From positions 1 through 64,000 of the forward strand of contig NZ_BNBT01000021.1 in assembly GCF_014656095.1 (NCBI RefSeq): DNA of 64,000 nt, read 5' to 3'. This stretch comes from Streptomyces longispororuber (GTDB lineage: Bacteria > Actinomycetota > Actinomycetes > Streptomycetales > Streptomycetaceae). The translations under genes were made by a program, and so were the position numbers. A model generated the notes under the pieces. The model searched no databases. It was not told the origin of the DNA and saw only the letters and a list, made by a program, of their open reading frames with translations. Position 1 is the stretch's first letter. Every line of letters starts with the position of its first letter. Positions 17,125 to 28,459 of the stretch are shown one piece after another.

Positions 17125-18063
17125 TCAGTAGCGGTACTGCTGTTCGCCGTTGTGCCCCGGCTCGTAGCCGAAGGCGTTGCCCTGCTCCTGTTCGCCCCCC
17201 GGCGCGGGGAACGGCGGGTAGGGCGGCTGGTCGGGCGGCAGTTCGGCGCCGTAGGAGGCGGCGGACGCGGCGTCAGTGGTGCGCTGGTGCGGCACCCACA
17301 CGCCGCCGGGCGGGGTGTCCTGGTAGCCCGTGCCGTACGCGTCGCCGCCGTAGGGGGCGTACGCGGGCTGCGGGTCGGCGTAGGCGTCGTAGCCCGGCTG
17401 GGCGCCGTACTGCGGGCCGATGTACGGGTCGGAGTAGGCCGCGTAGCGCTGCTCGCCCGTGTCGCCGTACCCGAACGGCATCGGGTCCTGCGCGCCCTGC
17501 TGGTCGTAACCGGCGTAGGTGTCGAAGGCGTAGCCGTCACCGGCGGCGGGCGTCGGCTGGGGGGCGCCGTCGTGGCCGCCGTAGGGCCCGGCGTCGCCGG
17601 TCACCGGCCCGGGCGGGGGCCCGGCGGCCTGGATGTCCGTCACGTCCAGCATGGCCGTCGACTCCAGCGCGTCCTCCGCGGGCGCGGCCGGGCCGTCGCC
17701 GGGCTCGTACGCCACCTCGGTGACCTGCAGCGTCGGCTGCGCGGCCGCGGTGCCGGGGGCGCCCTTGCGGCGCTTGCTGCCACCGGGGCGGCGCTTGCTC
17801 GCGCCGGGCTTGCCGCCGAGCGCCCAGCCCTGGGCGAAGCCGCGGCGGAACGACAGCGTCACGTACGTCTGCCCGACGGCGAAGGCGACGGCGCCCGCCG
17901 CGATCACCGGCACCGACGGCAGCAGCACGCCGACGACCACGCCCAGGAAGCCCCCGAAGGCCAGCAGCCGCCAGCGCAGCCGCGCCTTGTACTGCAACAG
18001 CACCTCGCCCAGCAGCCACAGCGCGACCACGCCGAACGCGATGTAGAGGACCGTCCAGCCCAT
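17125..18063 (-). CDS. Actinobacterial membrane protein with Tyr/Pro/Gly-rich tail
   Basis: 312-residue protein of unknown function. The N-terminus holds three hydrophobic segments (VLYIAFGVVALWLLGEVLL, LLAFGGFLGVVVGVLLPSV, VIAAGAVAFAVGQTYVTL). A basic stretch (KPGASKRRPGGSKRRKG) follows, then a ~200-residue low-complexity cytoplasmic tail rich in Tyr, Asp, Gly, Pro and Gln with repeated YAxYxDPY-like pieces. ATG 18063 follows a GGGAGAGG site. It is 44 bp downstream of metF on the same strand, so probably co-transcribed. Confidence 0.8.
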   Translation of the reverse strand: MGWTVLYIAFGVVALWLLGEVLLQYKARLRWRLLAFGGFLGVVVGVLLPSVPVIAAGAVAFAVGQTYVTLSFRRGFAQGWALGGKPGASKRRPGGSKRRKGAPGTAAAQPTLQVTEVAYEPGDGPAAPAEDALESTAMLDVTDIQAAGPPPGPVTGDAGPYGGHDGAPQPTPAAGDGYAFDTYAGYDQQGAQDPMPFGYGDTGEQRYAAYSDPYIGPQYGAQPGYDAYADPQPAYAPYGGDAYGTGYQDTPPGGVWVPHQRTTDAASAASYGAELPPDQPPYPPFPAPGGEQEQGNAFGYEPGHNGEQQYRY

Positions 18064-18107
18064 GTACGCCCCTCTCCCCTGCGGTCGCGCCGTGCGGGTA
18101 CGACCGG

Positions 18108-19028
18108 TCAGGCCTGCTGGTGGTGCAGGCCCAGATTCTCGTAGATCTCCAGCGTCGCCGTGGAGTTGTTCAGCGTGATGAAGTGCAGCCCCGGGACGCC
18201 CTCGGCGAGGAGCCGCGCGCAGAACTCCGTCGCGAACTCGATCCCAATGGAGCGTACAGCGGCGGGATCGTGCTGCGCCGAGAGGATCCGCTCTTTGAGG
18301 GCGGGCGGGAAGTCCGCGTTGCTGAGCTGCGGCAGCCGCTCGAGCTGGCGGACGTTCGTCACCGGCATGATCTCGGGGATGATCGGCGTCTCGCAGCCCG
18401 CCGCCGCGACGCGGTCGCGCAGCCGCAGGTACTCCTCCGGGTGGAAGAACATCTGCGTGATCGCGTAGTCGGCGCCCGCGCGGCACTTGTCGACGAAGTG
18501 GCGGACGTCGGAGTCCCAGTCGGGCGAGCGCGGGTGCATCGCGGGGAAGGCCGCGACGCCCACGCAGAAGTCGCCGGACTCCTTGATGAGGCGGACCAGT
18601 TCGGCGGCGTAGGTGAGGCCTTCGGGGTGCTTGACCCACTCGCCCATCGGGTCGCCGGGCGGGTCGCCGCGCAGCGCCAGCATGTTGCGGATCCCGGCGT
18701 CCGCGTACTGCCCGATGATGTTGCGCAGCTCGGCCACCGAGTGGTCGACCGCGGTGAGGTGGGCGACCGGGGTGAGCGTCGAGTCGGCGACGATCTGCTG
18801 GGTCTCCTTGACCGTCCCCGCGCGCGTGGAGCCGCCGGCCCCGTACGTCACGGACACGAAGCTCGGCGCGACCGCCTCGACCCTGCGCAGCGAGTTCCAC
18901 AGGTTCCGCTCGCCCCGGGGGGTCTTCGGCGCCGAGAACTCGAAGGAGTACGTGGTCTTGCCGGTCGCGAGCATGTCGCGCACGGTGCGTGCGCGGTCAG
19001 TCCTGGTGGAAGCAGTGCCTAGGGCCAT
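18108..19028 (-). CDS. metF: Methylenetetrahydrofolate reductase [NAD(P)H]
   Basis: Reduces 5,10-methylenetetrahydrofolate to 5-methyl-THF for methionine synthesis. 306 residues with the TIM-barrel family motifs: [69 protein letters not shown] and [10 protein letters not shown] near the end. ATG 19028 is the start. A good promoter ends six bases before it, so the mRNA looks leaderless. No SAM or cobalamin riboswitch is seen in the 260 bp upstream. Confidence 0.96.
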   Translation of the reverse strand: MALGTASTRTDRARTVRDMLATGKTTYSFEFSAPKTPRGERNLWNSLRRVEAVAPSFVSVTYGAGGSTRAGTVKETQQIVADSTLTPVAHLTAVDHSVAELRNIIGQYADAGIRNMLALRGDPPGDPMGEWVKHPEGLTYAAELVRLIKESGDFCVGVAAFPAMHPRSPDWDSDVRHFVDKCRAGADYAITQMFFHPEEYLRLRDRVAAAGCETPIIPEIMPVTNVRQLERLPQLSNADFPPALKERILSAQHDPAAVRSIGIEFATEFCARLLAEGVPGLHFITLNNSTATLEIYENLGLHHQQA

Positions 19029-19034
19029 ACGGGC

Positions 19035-19063
19035 AGGTTAGCCAGGCCGCGCCGGTCGCCCAA
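19035..19063 (-). promoter_or_regulatory. metF promoter (leaderless)
   Basis: On the minus strand TTGGGC (19058-19063) and TAACCT (19035-19040) are 17 bp apart. The -10 ends six bases before the metF ATG, so transcription likely begins at the start codon. Confidence 0.6.
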
Positions 19064-19288
19064 CCAAAGGCAGGTGATATGTCCATTTGGTCAGCTTGTT
19101 GTCCGCCCCTCGGACACTTTCCGGCGATTGATCAGACGGGTGTACGGAGCACGGATGCGGCCGGGGGGCGCATCCGGTGGGGCGGGGGCGTACGCCGGGG
19201 GCGCACAGCGGTGGCCCGGCAGCCAGCGGCCCGAGCCGTCGGCGGCCCGGGGGCCGGGCCCGGGGCCCGCCGTCGGTGGTGGGCCGTC

Positions 19289-19951
19289 TCAGGCCGTACG
19301 GAGCCGCTCGGCGAGGTCGGCCGCCGCCGCGCCGGGGTCGTCGGCCTCCGTGATCGCGCGCACCACGACCACGCGGCGGGCACCCGCTTCGAGGACCTGG
19401 TCGAGGTTGCCCGCGTCGATGCCGCCGATCGCGAACCAGGGGCGGTCGGTGGCAAGCCCGGCGGTGTACCGCACCAGGTCGAGGCCGGGGGCGTGCCGCC
19501 CCGGCTTCGTCGGCGTCGGCCAGCACGGGCCGGTGCAGAAGTAGTCCACGCCGTCCTGGACGGCCGCCGCGGCGGCCTCCCGCTCGGCGTGCGTGGAGCG
19601 GCCGATCAGGACGTCCCCGCCGAGGACGGCGCGGGCCGCGGGCACCGGCAGGTCGCCCTGGCCGAGGTGCAGCACGTCGGAGCCGATGGCGTGGGCGACG
19701 TCCGCGCGGTCGTTGACCGCGAGGAGCCTGCCGTGGCGGCGGCAGGCCTCGGCGAAGACCTGGAGGTGCTCCAGCTCCTCCGCCGCCTCCATGCCCTTGT
19801 CGCGGAGCTGCACGATGTCGACGCCGCCCGCGAGGACGGCGTCCAGGAACTCCGGGAGGTCCCCCTGGCGCTTGCGCGCGTCCACGCACAGGTAGAGCCG
19901 CGCGTCCGCGAGCCGGGCGCGCGCGGAGCCGCCCGCCGTGTCGGTGGCCAT
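19289..19951 (-). CDS. thiE: Thiamine phosphate synthase
   Basis: Joins HMP-pyrophosphate and the thiazole phosphate to thiamine phosphate. 220 residues with the ThiE TIM-barrel motifs [65 protein letters not shown] and [32 protein letters not shown] 19951 is the start. Unlike thiOSG it has no TPP riboswitch directly upstream; only 76 bp separate it from the Rv2175c-type gene before it. Confidence 0.96.
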   Translation of the reverse strand: MATDTAGGSARARLADARLYLCVDARKRQGDLPEFLDAVLAGGVDIVQLRDKGMEAAEELEHLQVFAEACRRHGRLLAVNDRADVAHAIGSDVLHLGQGDLPVPAARAVLGGDVLIGRSTHAEREAAAAAVQDGVDYFCTGPCWPTPTKPGRHAPGLDLVRYTAGLATDRPWFAIGGIDAGNLDQVLEAGARRVVVVRAITEADDPGAAAADLAERLRTA

Positions 19952-20027
19952 GGAAGGGTTCCCCCCGGGTGTCGGAGGCGTACGGGCCGGGCTGCGCGCC
20001 CCGCCCGTACGCCGGATGGTGGTCGGA

Positions 20028-20393
20028 TCAGACGGCGAGCGCCTGCGCGCGGCGCTTCACCTCCGTGCCGCGATTCTCGCTCAGGGCCTGCGCGGGCGTG
20101 CCGGGCAGGGTCGGGTCGGGGGTGAAGAGCCACTCGAGCATCTCTTCGTCGGTGAAACCGTCGTCCCGCAGGAGCGTCAGCGTGCCGGACAGGCCCTTGA
20201 CGACTTTGTCGCCGTCGATGAAGGCCGCCGGAACCTGAAGCGTCCTGTTCTCACCGCGGCGTACGGCGATGAGCTGGCCGTCCTTGACCAACTGCCGCAC
20301 ACGGGTCACCTCGACACCGAGCATCTCTGCGATGTCGGGGAGGTGCAGCCAGGCGGGGACGAGAGCATCGGTCTTTGCGTCAATCTCGGTCAC
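20028..20393 (-). CDS. Rv2175c-family DNA-binding protein
   Basis: 121-residue protein with a winged-helix/MerR-like N-terminal half ([48 protein letters not shown]) and the family C-terminal part ([53 protein letters not shown]). In M. tuberculosis the homologue binds DNA and is a substrate of the adjacent kinase PknL. Here a PASTA kinase lies 4 kb away across the thi operon. GTG 20393 is the start. Targets are unknown. Confidence 0.92.
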   Translation of the reverse strand: MTEIDAKTDALVPAWLHLPDIAEMLGVEVTRVRQLVKDGQLIAVRRGENRTLQVPAAFIDGDKVVKGLSGTLTLLRDDGFTDEEMLEWLFTPDPTLPGTPAQALSENRGTEVKRRAQALAV

Positions 20394-20520
20394 GGATCAA
20401 GCGTGCCACCTCTGGCCGGGGGCCGGTAGCGGGGGGCCGTGGCTTCGCCCCTGGGGGCGTGTGCTGTGTGACGTGGGTGAGCGCGGATTCCCGGCCGTCC
20501 GTGCGCCGTGGGCCGGTGCC

Positions 20521-21747
20521 CTACGGGCGGACCGCCTTCTTCAGGGGGACGGCGGGGTCCGCCAGGAGGGTGGGGTCCATGGGGGTGGCCGTGGTGATCA
20601 GTTTGCGGGACTGGGCCAGGTCGCGGGGGCGGCCCACCGCCAGGAGGGCGACGAGGACGCCCTCGCGGAGCCAGCAGACGGTCCAGGACGGGGTCGACGG
20701 GTCGCCGCGCCACACCAGTTCGTCGGCGCCCCCGTGGTGGCCCGCGTACTGGACGAAGCGGCCGAACTGCTCGGACCAGAAGTACGGGACCGGGTCGTAC
20801 GGTGCCGGGGTCTCGCCCGCGATGTCGGCGGCCACCGTGCGCGGGCCCTGGACGGCGTTGTCCCAGTGGTGCACCAGGAGGCGCTCGCCGTACCGGTCCG
20901 AGGGGAAGGACGCGCAGTCGCCGACCGCGTAGACGTCGGGGGCGGACGTGCGCAGCCGGGCGTCGGCCACGACCTCGCCGTGGGCACCGAGCTCGATGCC
21001 GGAGCCCACGAGCCAGCCCGTCGCGGGCCGGGCCCCGATGCCGACGACGACGGCGCCCGCGGGCAGCCTGGTGCCGTCGTCGAGGAGGACCTCGCCGGGC
21101 TCGACGCGGGCCACGCGCGTGCGGGTGCGCAGCTCGGCGCCCGCCTCGGCGTACCAGGCCGCCATCGGGGCGGCGACCTCGGCGGGCAGCGCGCCCGCCA
21201 GCGGGTGCTCGGCGGCCTCCACGACCGTCACCGCGCAGCCCGCGTCCCGCGCCGCCGTGGCGAACTCCGCCCCGATCCAGCCCGCGCCGACGACCACGAC
21301 GTCGTGCTGCTCGGCCAGGACCGGCCGCAGCCGCTCCGCGTCGTCGAGGGTGCGCAGCAGGTGCACGCCGGGGACGCCCTCGGAGCCGGGCAGGCGCAGC
21401 GGTTCGGCGCCCGTGGCGAGGACCAGGGTGTCGTAGGCGACCGGGCCCGCCTCCGTGTCCAGCTCGTGGTCGGCGGGCCGGACGCCGGTCACCTCCACGC
21501 CGAGGCGCAGCTCGACGCCGAGGGTGTCGAAGTCGATGTCGAAGGCGGAGCCCTCCGCCTTGCCGAGCAGCACCGCCTTGGACAACGGCGGTCTGTCGTA
21601 CGGCTGGTGGGGCTCCGCGCCGATCAGCGTGATCGTGCCGTCGAACCCCCGCTCGCGCAGCGCCACCGCCGTCTGCACCCCGGCCATGCCGGCGCCCGCC
21701 ATGACGACGCGCCGTCCCGTCCCCGCGCTCTTCCGCTCATCGCTCAC
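20521..21747 (-). CDS. Ferredoxin-reductase-type NAD(P)/FAD oxidoreductase
   Basis: 408-residue flavoprotein of the rhodocoxin/BenA-type reductase family. FAD site VVMAGAGMAGVQTAVALRERGFDGTITLIGAE, PYDRPPLSK motif, NAD(P) site VVVVGAGWIGAEFATAARDAGCAVTVVE, second FAD motif DVYAVGDCASFPSD and the C-terminal reductase fold (YFWSEQFGRFVQYAG). GTG 21747 gives VSDERKSAGTGRR and lies seven bases after TACAGT (21755-21760 on the minus strand), so the mRNA is probably leaderless. It is divergent from the thi operon. No ferredoxin or P450 gene is adjacent, so its redox partner is open. Confidence 0.9.
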   Translation of the reverse strand: MSDERKSAGTGRRVVMAGAGMAGVQTAVALRERGFDGTITLIGAEPHQPYDRPPLSKAVLLGKAEGSAFDIDFDTLGVELRLGVEVTGVRPADHELDTEAGPVAYDTLVLATGAEPLRLPGSEGVPGVHLLRTLDDAERLRPVLAEQHDVVVVGAGWIGAEFATAARDAGCAVTVVEAAEHPLAGALPAEVAAPMAAWYAEAGAELRTRTRVARVEPGEVLLDDGTRLPAGAVVVGIGARPATGWLVGSGIELGAHGEVVADARLRTSAPDVYAVGDCASFPSDRYGERLLVHHWDNAVQGPRTVAADIAGETPAPYDPVPYFWSEQFGRFVQYAGHHGGADELVWRGDPSTPSWTVCWLREGVLVALLAVGRPRDLAQSRKLITTATPMDPTLLADPAVPLKKAVRP

Positions 21748-21837
21748 CCGATCAACTGTAGGGCGGTCCGTGGTGCCCGGACATGACGGAGGTCGACGCC
21801 CCGGCGGGGCGACGGGATAGGGTGGCCTGTGCAGAGC

Positions 21838-21932
21838 ACTCGCGGGAGCCCGGACGACCGGGCTGAGAGGGAGGCTGGAACGGCCTCCGACCGTACGAAC
21901 CTGATCCGGGTCATGCCGGCGAAGGGAGGGGC
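21838..21932 (+). ncRNA. TPP riboswitch (THI element)
   Basis: Conserved thi-box pieces are in order: GCGGGAGCCC, the paired GCCCGG/CCGGGC arm, CTGAGAGGGA (CTGAGA at 21863-21868), ACCTGATCCGGGTCATGCCGGCGAAGGGA (core ACCTGAT at 21899-21905). A -10-like GATAGGGT lies at 21816-21823. The ribosome site of thiO (GGGAGGGG, 21924-21931) overlaps the 3' end of the aptamer, suggesting control of translation start by TPP. It governs thiO-thiS-thiG. Confidence 0.95.
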
Positions 21933-21941
21933 TGGACGCCC

Positions 21942-24441
<2,500 letters not shown>

Positions 24442-24562
24442 GCGGGCCCCTGGACGGGAGCGACGGGCGCAGGGCCCTCCCGGTCGGCCGGGCCGGGTCA
24501 CAGGTCCGCTGCAGTCCGGGGCCACGGGGCCCCGGGGAGGCCGGGGTGTCCGTGGTGACTCG

Positions 24563-24568
24563 TAGACT
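24563..24568 (+). promoter_or_regulatory. -10 element TAGACT for a leaderless kinase mRNA
   Basis: TAGACT ends six bases before the GTG start of the PASTA kinase, with no ribosome site between, pointing to a leaderless transcript. Confidence 0.5.
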
Positions 24569-24574
24569 CCCTGC

Positions 24575-26623
24575 GTGGACACGACCCTTAAGGACCCCCT
24601 CGTCGGGCAGGTGCTCGACGGGCGGTACCGCGTGGACGGGCGGATCGCGGTCGGCGGGATGGCCACGGTCTACCGGGCCGTGGACACCCGCCTCGACCGC
24701 GTGCTCGCGCTCAAGGTGATGCATCCGACGCTGGCGGCGGACGCCTCGTTCGTGGAGCGGTTCATCCGCGAGGCCAAGTCGGTGGCCCGGCTCGCCCACC
24801 CGAACGTGGTCGGCGTCTTCGACCAGGGCACCGACGGCCCGTACGTGTACCTGGCGATGGAGTACATCGCGGGCTGCACCCTGCGCGACGTGCTCCGCGA
24901 GCGCGGCGCGCTGCGGCCCCGGGCGGCCCTGGACATCCTGGAGCCGGTGCTCGCCGCGCTCGGCGCGGCCCACCGCGCCGGGTTCGTGCACCGCGACATG
25001 AAGCCCGAGAACGTCCTCATAGGGGACGACGGCCGCGTCAAGGTCGCCGACTTCGGGCTCGTCCGGGCCGTGGACTCGGTCACCAACACGACGGGCACCG
25101 TCCTCGGCACGGTGTCGTACCTGGCCCCCGAGCAGATCGAGCAGGGCACGGCGGACACCCGCGTGGACGTGTACGCGTCCGGGGTCGTGCTGTACGAGAT
25201 GCTGACCGGGGCCAAGCCGCACTCCGGCGACTCCCCCGCGCAGGTCCTGTTCCAGCACCTGAACGAGGACGTCCCGCCGCCGTCCGCCGCCGTGCCGGGC
25301 CTCGCCTACGAGCTGGACGACGTGGTCGCCACGGCCACCGCCCGCAACCCTGACCTGCGCCCGTACGACGCGGTGGCCCTGCTCGCGCGGCTCCGCGAGG
25401 CGCGCCTGGCGCTCACCGACGAGCAGTTGGACGCGGTGCCGCCGCTGGCCCGGGCGTCGGAGCACGACGCCCACGACAACTCCGAGGACCGTACGAGCGT
25501 CATCCCGCGCGCGGCGCGGTCGGTGCAGGTGCCGCTGCCCACGGCGCAGCGGGACGGCGGCCCGGACCACGACGGACCGCACGGGCAGCACGGGCAGCAC
25601 GCACCGCACGGGCAGGCGGGGGACGGCGCGCGGGACGGGCTCAACCGGACCAGCGTGCTGCGCACCCCGCCGGCCCCGGCCGGGGCCCCGGCCGCCCGCC
25701 CCGCCACCCTCACGGAGCGCCTCCGGGACCGGCTGTCGGCCCGGCGCGGGATGACCGCCGCGGTGGCCGCCGTGCTGCTCCTCCTCGGCGTCGGCGCGGG
25801 CGTCTGGTACATCAACTCCGGCCAGTTCACGACGGTCCCCGCGGTGCTCGCCAAGACCGAGAAGGAGGCCCGGGACCGGCTCGACGACGCCGGCCTCGGC
25901 GTCCGCAAGGTCAAGAGCGCGTACAGCGACACCGACAAGCGCGGCACGGTCGTGGCCACCGACCCCGGCGTCGGCGACCGCATCCGGCACAACGGCAAGG
26001 TCACGCTGACCGTGTCGCTGGGCCCGCGGACCGCAAAGGTCCCGGACCTGAAGGGCACGCCGTTGGCCGAGGCCAGGGAGAAGCTGGAGGACGTGGGGCT
26101 CGGCGCCGGGATGGTGACCAAGGCGTTCAGCCAGGACGTCCCCAAGGGCTCCGTGGTGCGCTCCGACCCGAAGGCCGGCACGGTCCGCCGCGCGGGCTCG
26201 GCCGTCGCCCTCGTCGTGAGCAAGGGCAGCCCGGTCGAGGTGCCGGACCTCACCGGGGAGTCCGAGGGCGACGCGCGCGAGGAGCTGGACGAGCTGGGGC
26301 TGAAGGTGCGGATCGCGCCGGAGCGGGTGCACTCCGAGGAGGACAAGGGCACCGTCGTCGAGCAGTCGGTCGAGGAGGGCAAGGTCCTCGCCAAGGGCGA
26401 CACGGTGACGCTGACGCTGTCCAAGGGCCCGGAGATGATCGAGGTCCCCGACGTCGAGGGGATGAAGGTCGGCGAGGCGAAGGACGAGCTGGAGAGCGCC
26501 GGGTTCGACGTGCACGAGGACCGCGGGCTGCTCGGCATCTTCGGCGACACGGTGAAGGACCAGTCCGTGGACCCGGGCGACAAGGCACCCAAGGGCTCCA
26601 CCATCTCCATCACGATCCGCTGA
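24575..26623 (+). CDS. PASTA-domain serine/threonine protein kinase (PknL/PknB-like)
   Basis: 682-residue receptor kinase. The kinase domain (about 1-280) has the glycine loop (GRIAVGGMATVYRA), Lys47 in LALKVMHP, Asp141 in VHRDMKPENVL, the DFG motif in VKVADFGLVRA and the activation segment SVTNTTGTVLGTVSYLAPEQ. A low-complexity His/Gly linker precedes one membrane helix (about 393-413, MTAAVAAVLLLLGVGAGVWYI). Four PASTA repeats of ~66 residues follow (each with a VPDLxG-type start), which bind muropeptide-like ligands in known kinases. Gene order (metF, Rv2175c type, kinase, DAHP synthase) matches pknL of mycobacteria, which lacks PASTA repeats. GTG 24575 seems leaderless. Confidence 0.95.
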   Translation: MDTTLKDPLVGQVLDGRYRVDGRIAVGGMATVYRAVDTRLDRVLALKVMHPTLAADASFVERFIREAKSVARLAHPNVVGVFDQGTDGPYVYLAMEYIAGCTLRDVLRERGALRPRAALDILEPVLAALGAAHRAGFVHRDMKPENVLIGDDGRVKVADFGLVRAVDSVTNTTGTVLGTVSYLAPEQIEQGTADTRVDVYASGVVLYEMLTGAKPHSGDSPAQVLFQHLNEDVPPPSAAVPGLAYELDDVVATATARNPDLRPYDAVALLARLREARLALTDEQLDAVPPLARASEHDAHDNSEDRTSVIPRAARSVQVPLPTAQRDGGPDHDGPHGQHGQHAPHGQAGDGARDGLNRTSVLRTPPAPAGAPAARPATLTERLRDRLSARRGMTAAVAAVLLLLGVGAGVWYINSGQFTTVPAVLAKTEKEARDRLDDAGLGVRKVKSAYSDTDKRGTVVATDPGVGDRIRHNGKVTLTVSLGPRTAKVPDLKGTPLAEAREKLEDVGLGAGMVTKAFSQDVPKGSVVRSDPKAGTVRRAGSAVALVVSKGSPVEVPDLTGESEGDAREELDELGLKVRIAPERVHSEEDKGTVVEQSVEEGKVLAKGDTVTLTLSKGPEMIEVPDVEGMKVGEAKDELESAGFDVHEDRGLLGIFGDTVKDQSVDPGDKAPKGSTISITIR

Positions 26624-26650
26624 GACCGGGCGGGCCCCGGCGCCCCCGCT

Positions 26651-26840
26651 GAGCCGGGCCCCCGGCGTCCGCCGCGGAGGCCCGGCCTCCGGTACCTGCC
26701 GCAGCGGCCCGGTCCCCGGTACCTGCCCGCTGAGCCGGGTCCTCCGGCTCCCACCACCGAGCCGGGCCCCCCGGTACCTGCCCTGGAGGCCCGACCCCCA
26801 GCGCCTGCTCGCTGAGCCGGGGCCTCCGGTTCCGGGTCAC
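26651..26840. repeat. Seven degenerate 26-28-bp tandem units downstream of the kinase
   Basis: Units begin at about 26651, 26677, 26704, 26732, 26759, 26786 and 26814. Most start GAG(C/G)CC(G)GG and carry CTCCGGTACCTGCC or a variant. They fill most of the 244-bp gap between the kinase stop and the endonuclease IV start. No gene is seen; the Pro/Gly frames across it are broken by stops. The units have no unique spacers, so this is not a CRISPR array. Confidence 0.75.
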
Positions 26841-26867
26841 CGGCCCGGGCATGTCACCCTTGAGCAG

Positions 26868-27764
26868 GTGAGCAGCAACGAGCCTCCCCGCACCCCCGCA
26901 CCCCGCACCGCCCTCCGCAACCCCGTCGGCAGCCACGTCCCCGTCGCCGGCGGCCTGGCCACCGTGGGCCTGTCGTACGCCCGCGACCTCGGCGCCGAGA
27001 CCGTCCAGGTCTTCGTCGCGAACCCGCGCGGCTGGGCGACGCCCCCGGGGAACCCCAAGCAGGACGAGGCCTTCCGTACGGCCTGCGCCGATGAGGGCGT
27101 CCCTGCGTACGTGCACGCGCCGTACCTCATCAACTTCGGCTCACACACCGAGGCGACCGTCGAGAAGTCCGTGGAGTCGCTGCGGCACTCGCTGCGCCGG
27201 GGCCGCGAGATCGGCGCGCTCGGGGTCGTCGTGCACACCGGTTCGGCGACGGGCGGGCGCACCCGCGAGGTGGCGCTGCGCCAGGTGCGCGAGCGCCTGC
27301 TGCCGCTGCTCGACGAGCTGACGCACGACGACGACCCGTTCCTGCTGCTCGAGTCCACGGCGGGCCAGGGCGCCTCGCTGTGCTCCCGCACCTGGGACTT
27401 CGGCCCGTACTTCGAGGCCCTGGACGCCCACCCGAAGCTCGGGGTGTGCCTGGACACCTGCCACATCTTCGCCGCCGGGCACGACCTGGCCGGCCCCGGT
27501 GGCGTGAAGCAGACGCTCGACCTGCTGGTCGACACCGTGGGCGCGGGCCGGCTGAAGCTGGTGCACGCCAACGACTCCAAGGACGTCGTCGGCGCCCACA
27601 AGGACCGGCACGAGAACATCGGCACCGGCCACATCGGCGCCGAGGCGTTCCGCGAGCTGATGAGCCACCCCGCCACGGACGGCGTACCGCTGGTCATCGA
27701 GACGCCCGGCGGCAAGGAGGGCCACGCGGCCGACGTGGCCCGCCTCAAGGAGCTGCGGGACTAG
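26868..27764 (+). CDS. nfo: Deoxyribonuclease IV (AP endonuclease)
   Basis: Predicted zinc-dependent apurinic/apyrimidinic endonuclease of the xylose-isomerase-like TIM-barrel fold, 298 residues. Motifs: NPVGSHVPVAGGLATVG, VQVFVANPRGW, VHAPYLINFGS, VVVHTGSATGG, LLLESTAGQGASLCS, GVCLDTCHIFAAGHDL, LKLVHANDSKDVVGAHKDRHENIGTGHIG and PLVIETPGGKEGH, covering the metal ligands. GTG 26868 is the start. It stands between the kinase and the copper-type promoter. Confidence 0.93.
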   Translation: MSSNEPPRTPAPRTALRNPVGSHVPVAGGLATVGLSYARDLGAETVQVFVANPRGWATPPGNPKQDEAFRTACADEGVPAYVHAPYLINFGSHTEATVEKSVESLRHSLRRGREIGALGVVVHTGSATGGRTREVALRQVRERLLPLLDELTHDDDPFLLLESTAGQGASLCSRTWDFGPYFEALDAHPKLGVCLDTCHIFAAGHDLAGPGGVKQTLDLLVDTVGAGRLKLVHANDSKDVVGAHKDRHENIGTGHIGAEAFRELMSHPATDGVPLVIETPGGKEGHAADVARLKELRD

Positions 27765-27830
27765 GGCGGAGCACGGACACGACCCCTGCGGGTGGCCTCG
27801 CCCGGACGGCTCGCTCGACAACTCCAGATC

Positions 27831-27859
27831 TTGAGGAATACCCCCCAGGGGTATACGGT
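27831..27859 (+). promoter_or_regulatory. CsoR-type copper operator inside a promoter spacer
   Basis: TTGAGG (27831-27836) and TACGGT (27854-27859) are 17 bp apart. The spacer holds the perfect inverted repeat ATACCCC-CCA-GGGGTAT (27838-27854), which fits the G/C-tract operator of CsoR copper repressors. A second perfect 9-bp inverted repeat (27856-27864 with 27872-27880, CGGTTCCTG and complement) begins in the -10 and may form a hairpin at the 5' end of the mRNA. The placement predicts copper-induced expression of the DUF4396 gene. Confidence 0.8.
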
Positions 27860-27901
27860 TCCTGTCATCGGCAGGAACCGCTCTCGACGTCGGGGGACCT
27901 C

Positions 27902-28435
27902 ATGCAGCACGACGCGCACGCCGGGCACCACCACGACCACGCCCAGCACACGCACGGCGCCCACGCCCACCACGGCACGCACGGCGGCGGCAGCGGCAAG
28001 GTGAGCTGGGCCGTGGCCGCGCGGGCCACGCTGCACTGCCTCACGGGGTGCGCCATCGGCGAGGTGCTCGGCATGGTGATCGGCACCGCGCTCGGCTGGG
28101 GCAACGTGCCGACCATGGCGCTCGCGATCGCCCTCGCGTTCCTCTTCGGCTACTCGCTGACGCTGCGCGGCGTCCTCAAGGCCGGCGTCGACCTGCGGGC
28201 GGCGATCCGGGTCGCGCTGGCCGCCGACACGCTGTCCATCGCCGTCATGGAGCTCATCGACAACGGCGTGATCGCGCTGTGGCCGGGCGGTATGGACGCA
28301 CACCTGTCGGACGCGATGTTCTGGTGGGTGCTCGCGCTCGCGCTCGCCGCCGCCTTCGTGATCACGACGCCGGTCAACAAGTGGATGATCGGCCGCGGCA
28401 AGGGCCACGCGGTGGTGCACCGGTACCACCACTGA
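27902..28435 (+). CDS. DUF4396 membrane protein with His-rich N-terminus, likely copper-responsive
   Basis: 177 residues. The first ~35 residues hold about 15 His (MQHDAHAGHHHDHAQHTHG and on), a plausible metal-binding tail. About four membrane helices of the DUF4396 family follow (TLHCLTGCAIGEVLGMVIGTALGW, MALAIALAFLFGYSLTL, AADTLSIAVMELIDNGVIALW, FWWVLALALAAAFVITTPVNKWMI), containing conserved His/Cys/Glu/Asp. ATG 27902 follows GGGGGA. A CsoR-type operator lies upstream. A role in copper handling is inferred from that operator and the His tail; DUF4396 itself has no proven function. Confidence 0.88.
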   Translation: MQHDAHAGHHHDHAQHTHGAHAHHGTHGGGSGKVSWAVAARATLHCLTGCAIGEVLGMVIGTALGWGNVPTMALAIALAFLFGYSLTLRGVLKAGVDLRAAIRVALAADTLSIAVMELIDNGVIALWPGGMDAHLSDAMFWWVLALALAAAFVITTPVNKWMIGRGKGHAVVHRYHH

Positions 28436-28459
28436 CCGCCGCGCGCGGTGCGCCAGGAC

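Noticed and set aside
19029..19288. SAM or cobalamin riboswitch before metF
   Set aside because: No conserved box is visible, and the promoter places the transcript start at the ATG.
26651..26840. Possible CRISPR array
   Set aside because: Units are contiguous with no unique spacers, and no cas genes are present. The same holds for the 37-bp array at 42235.
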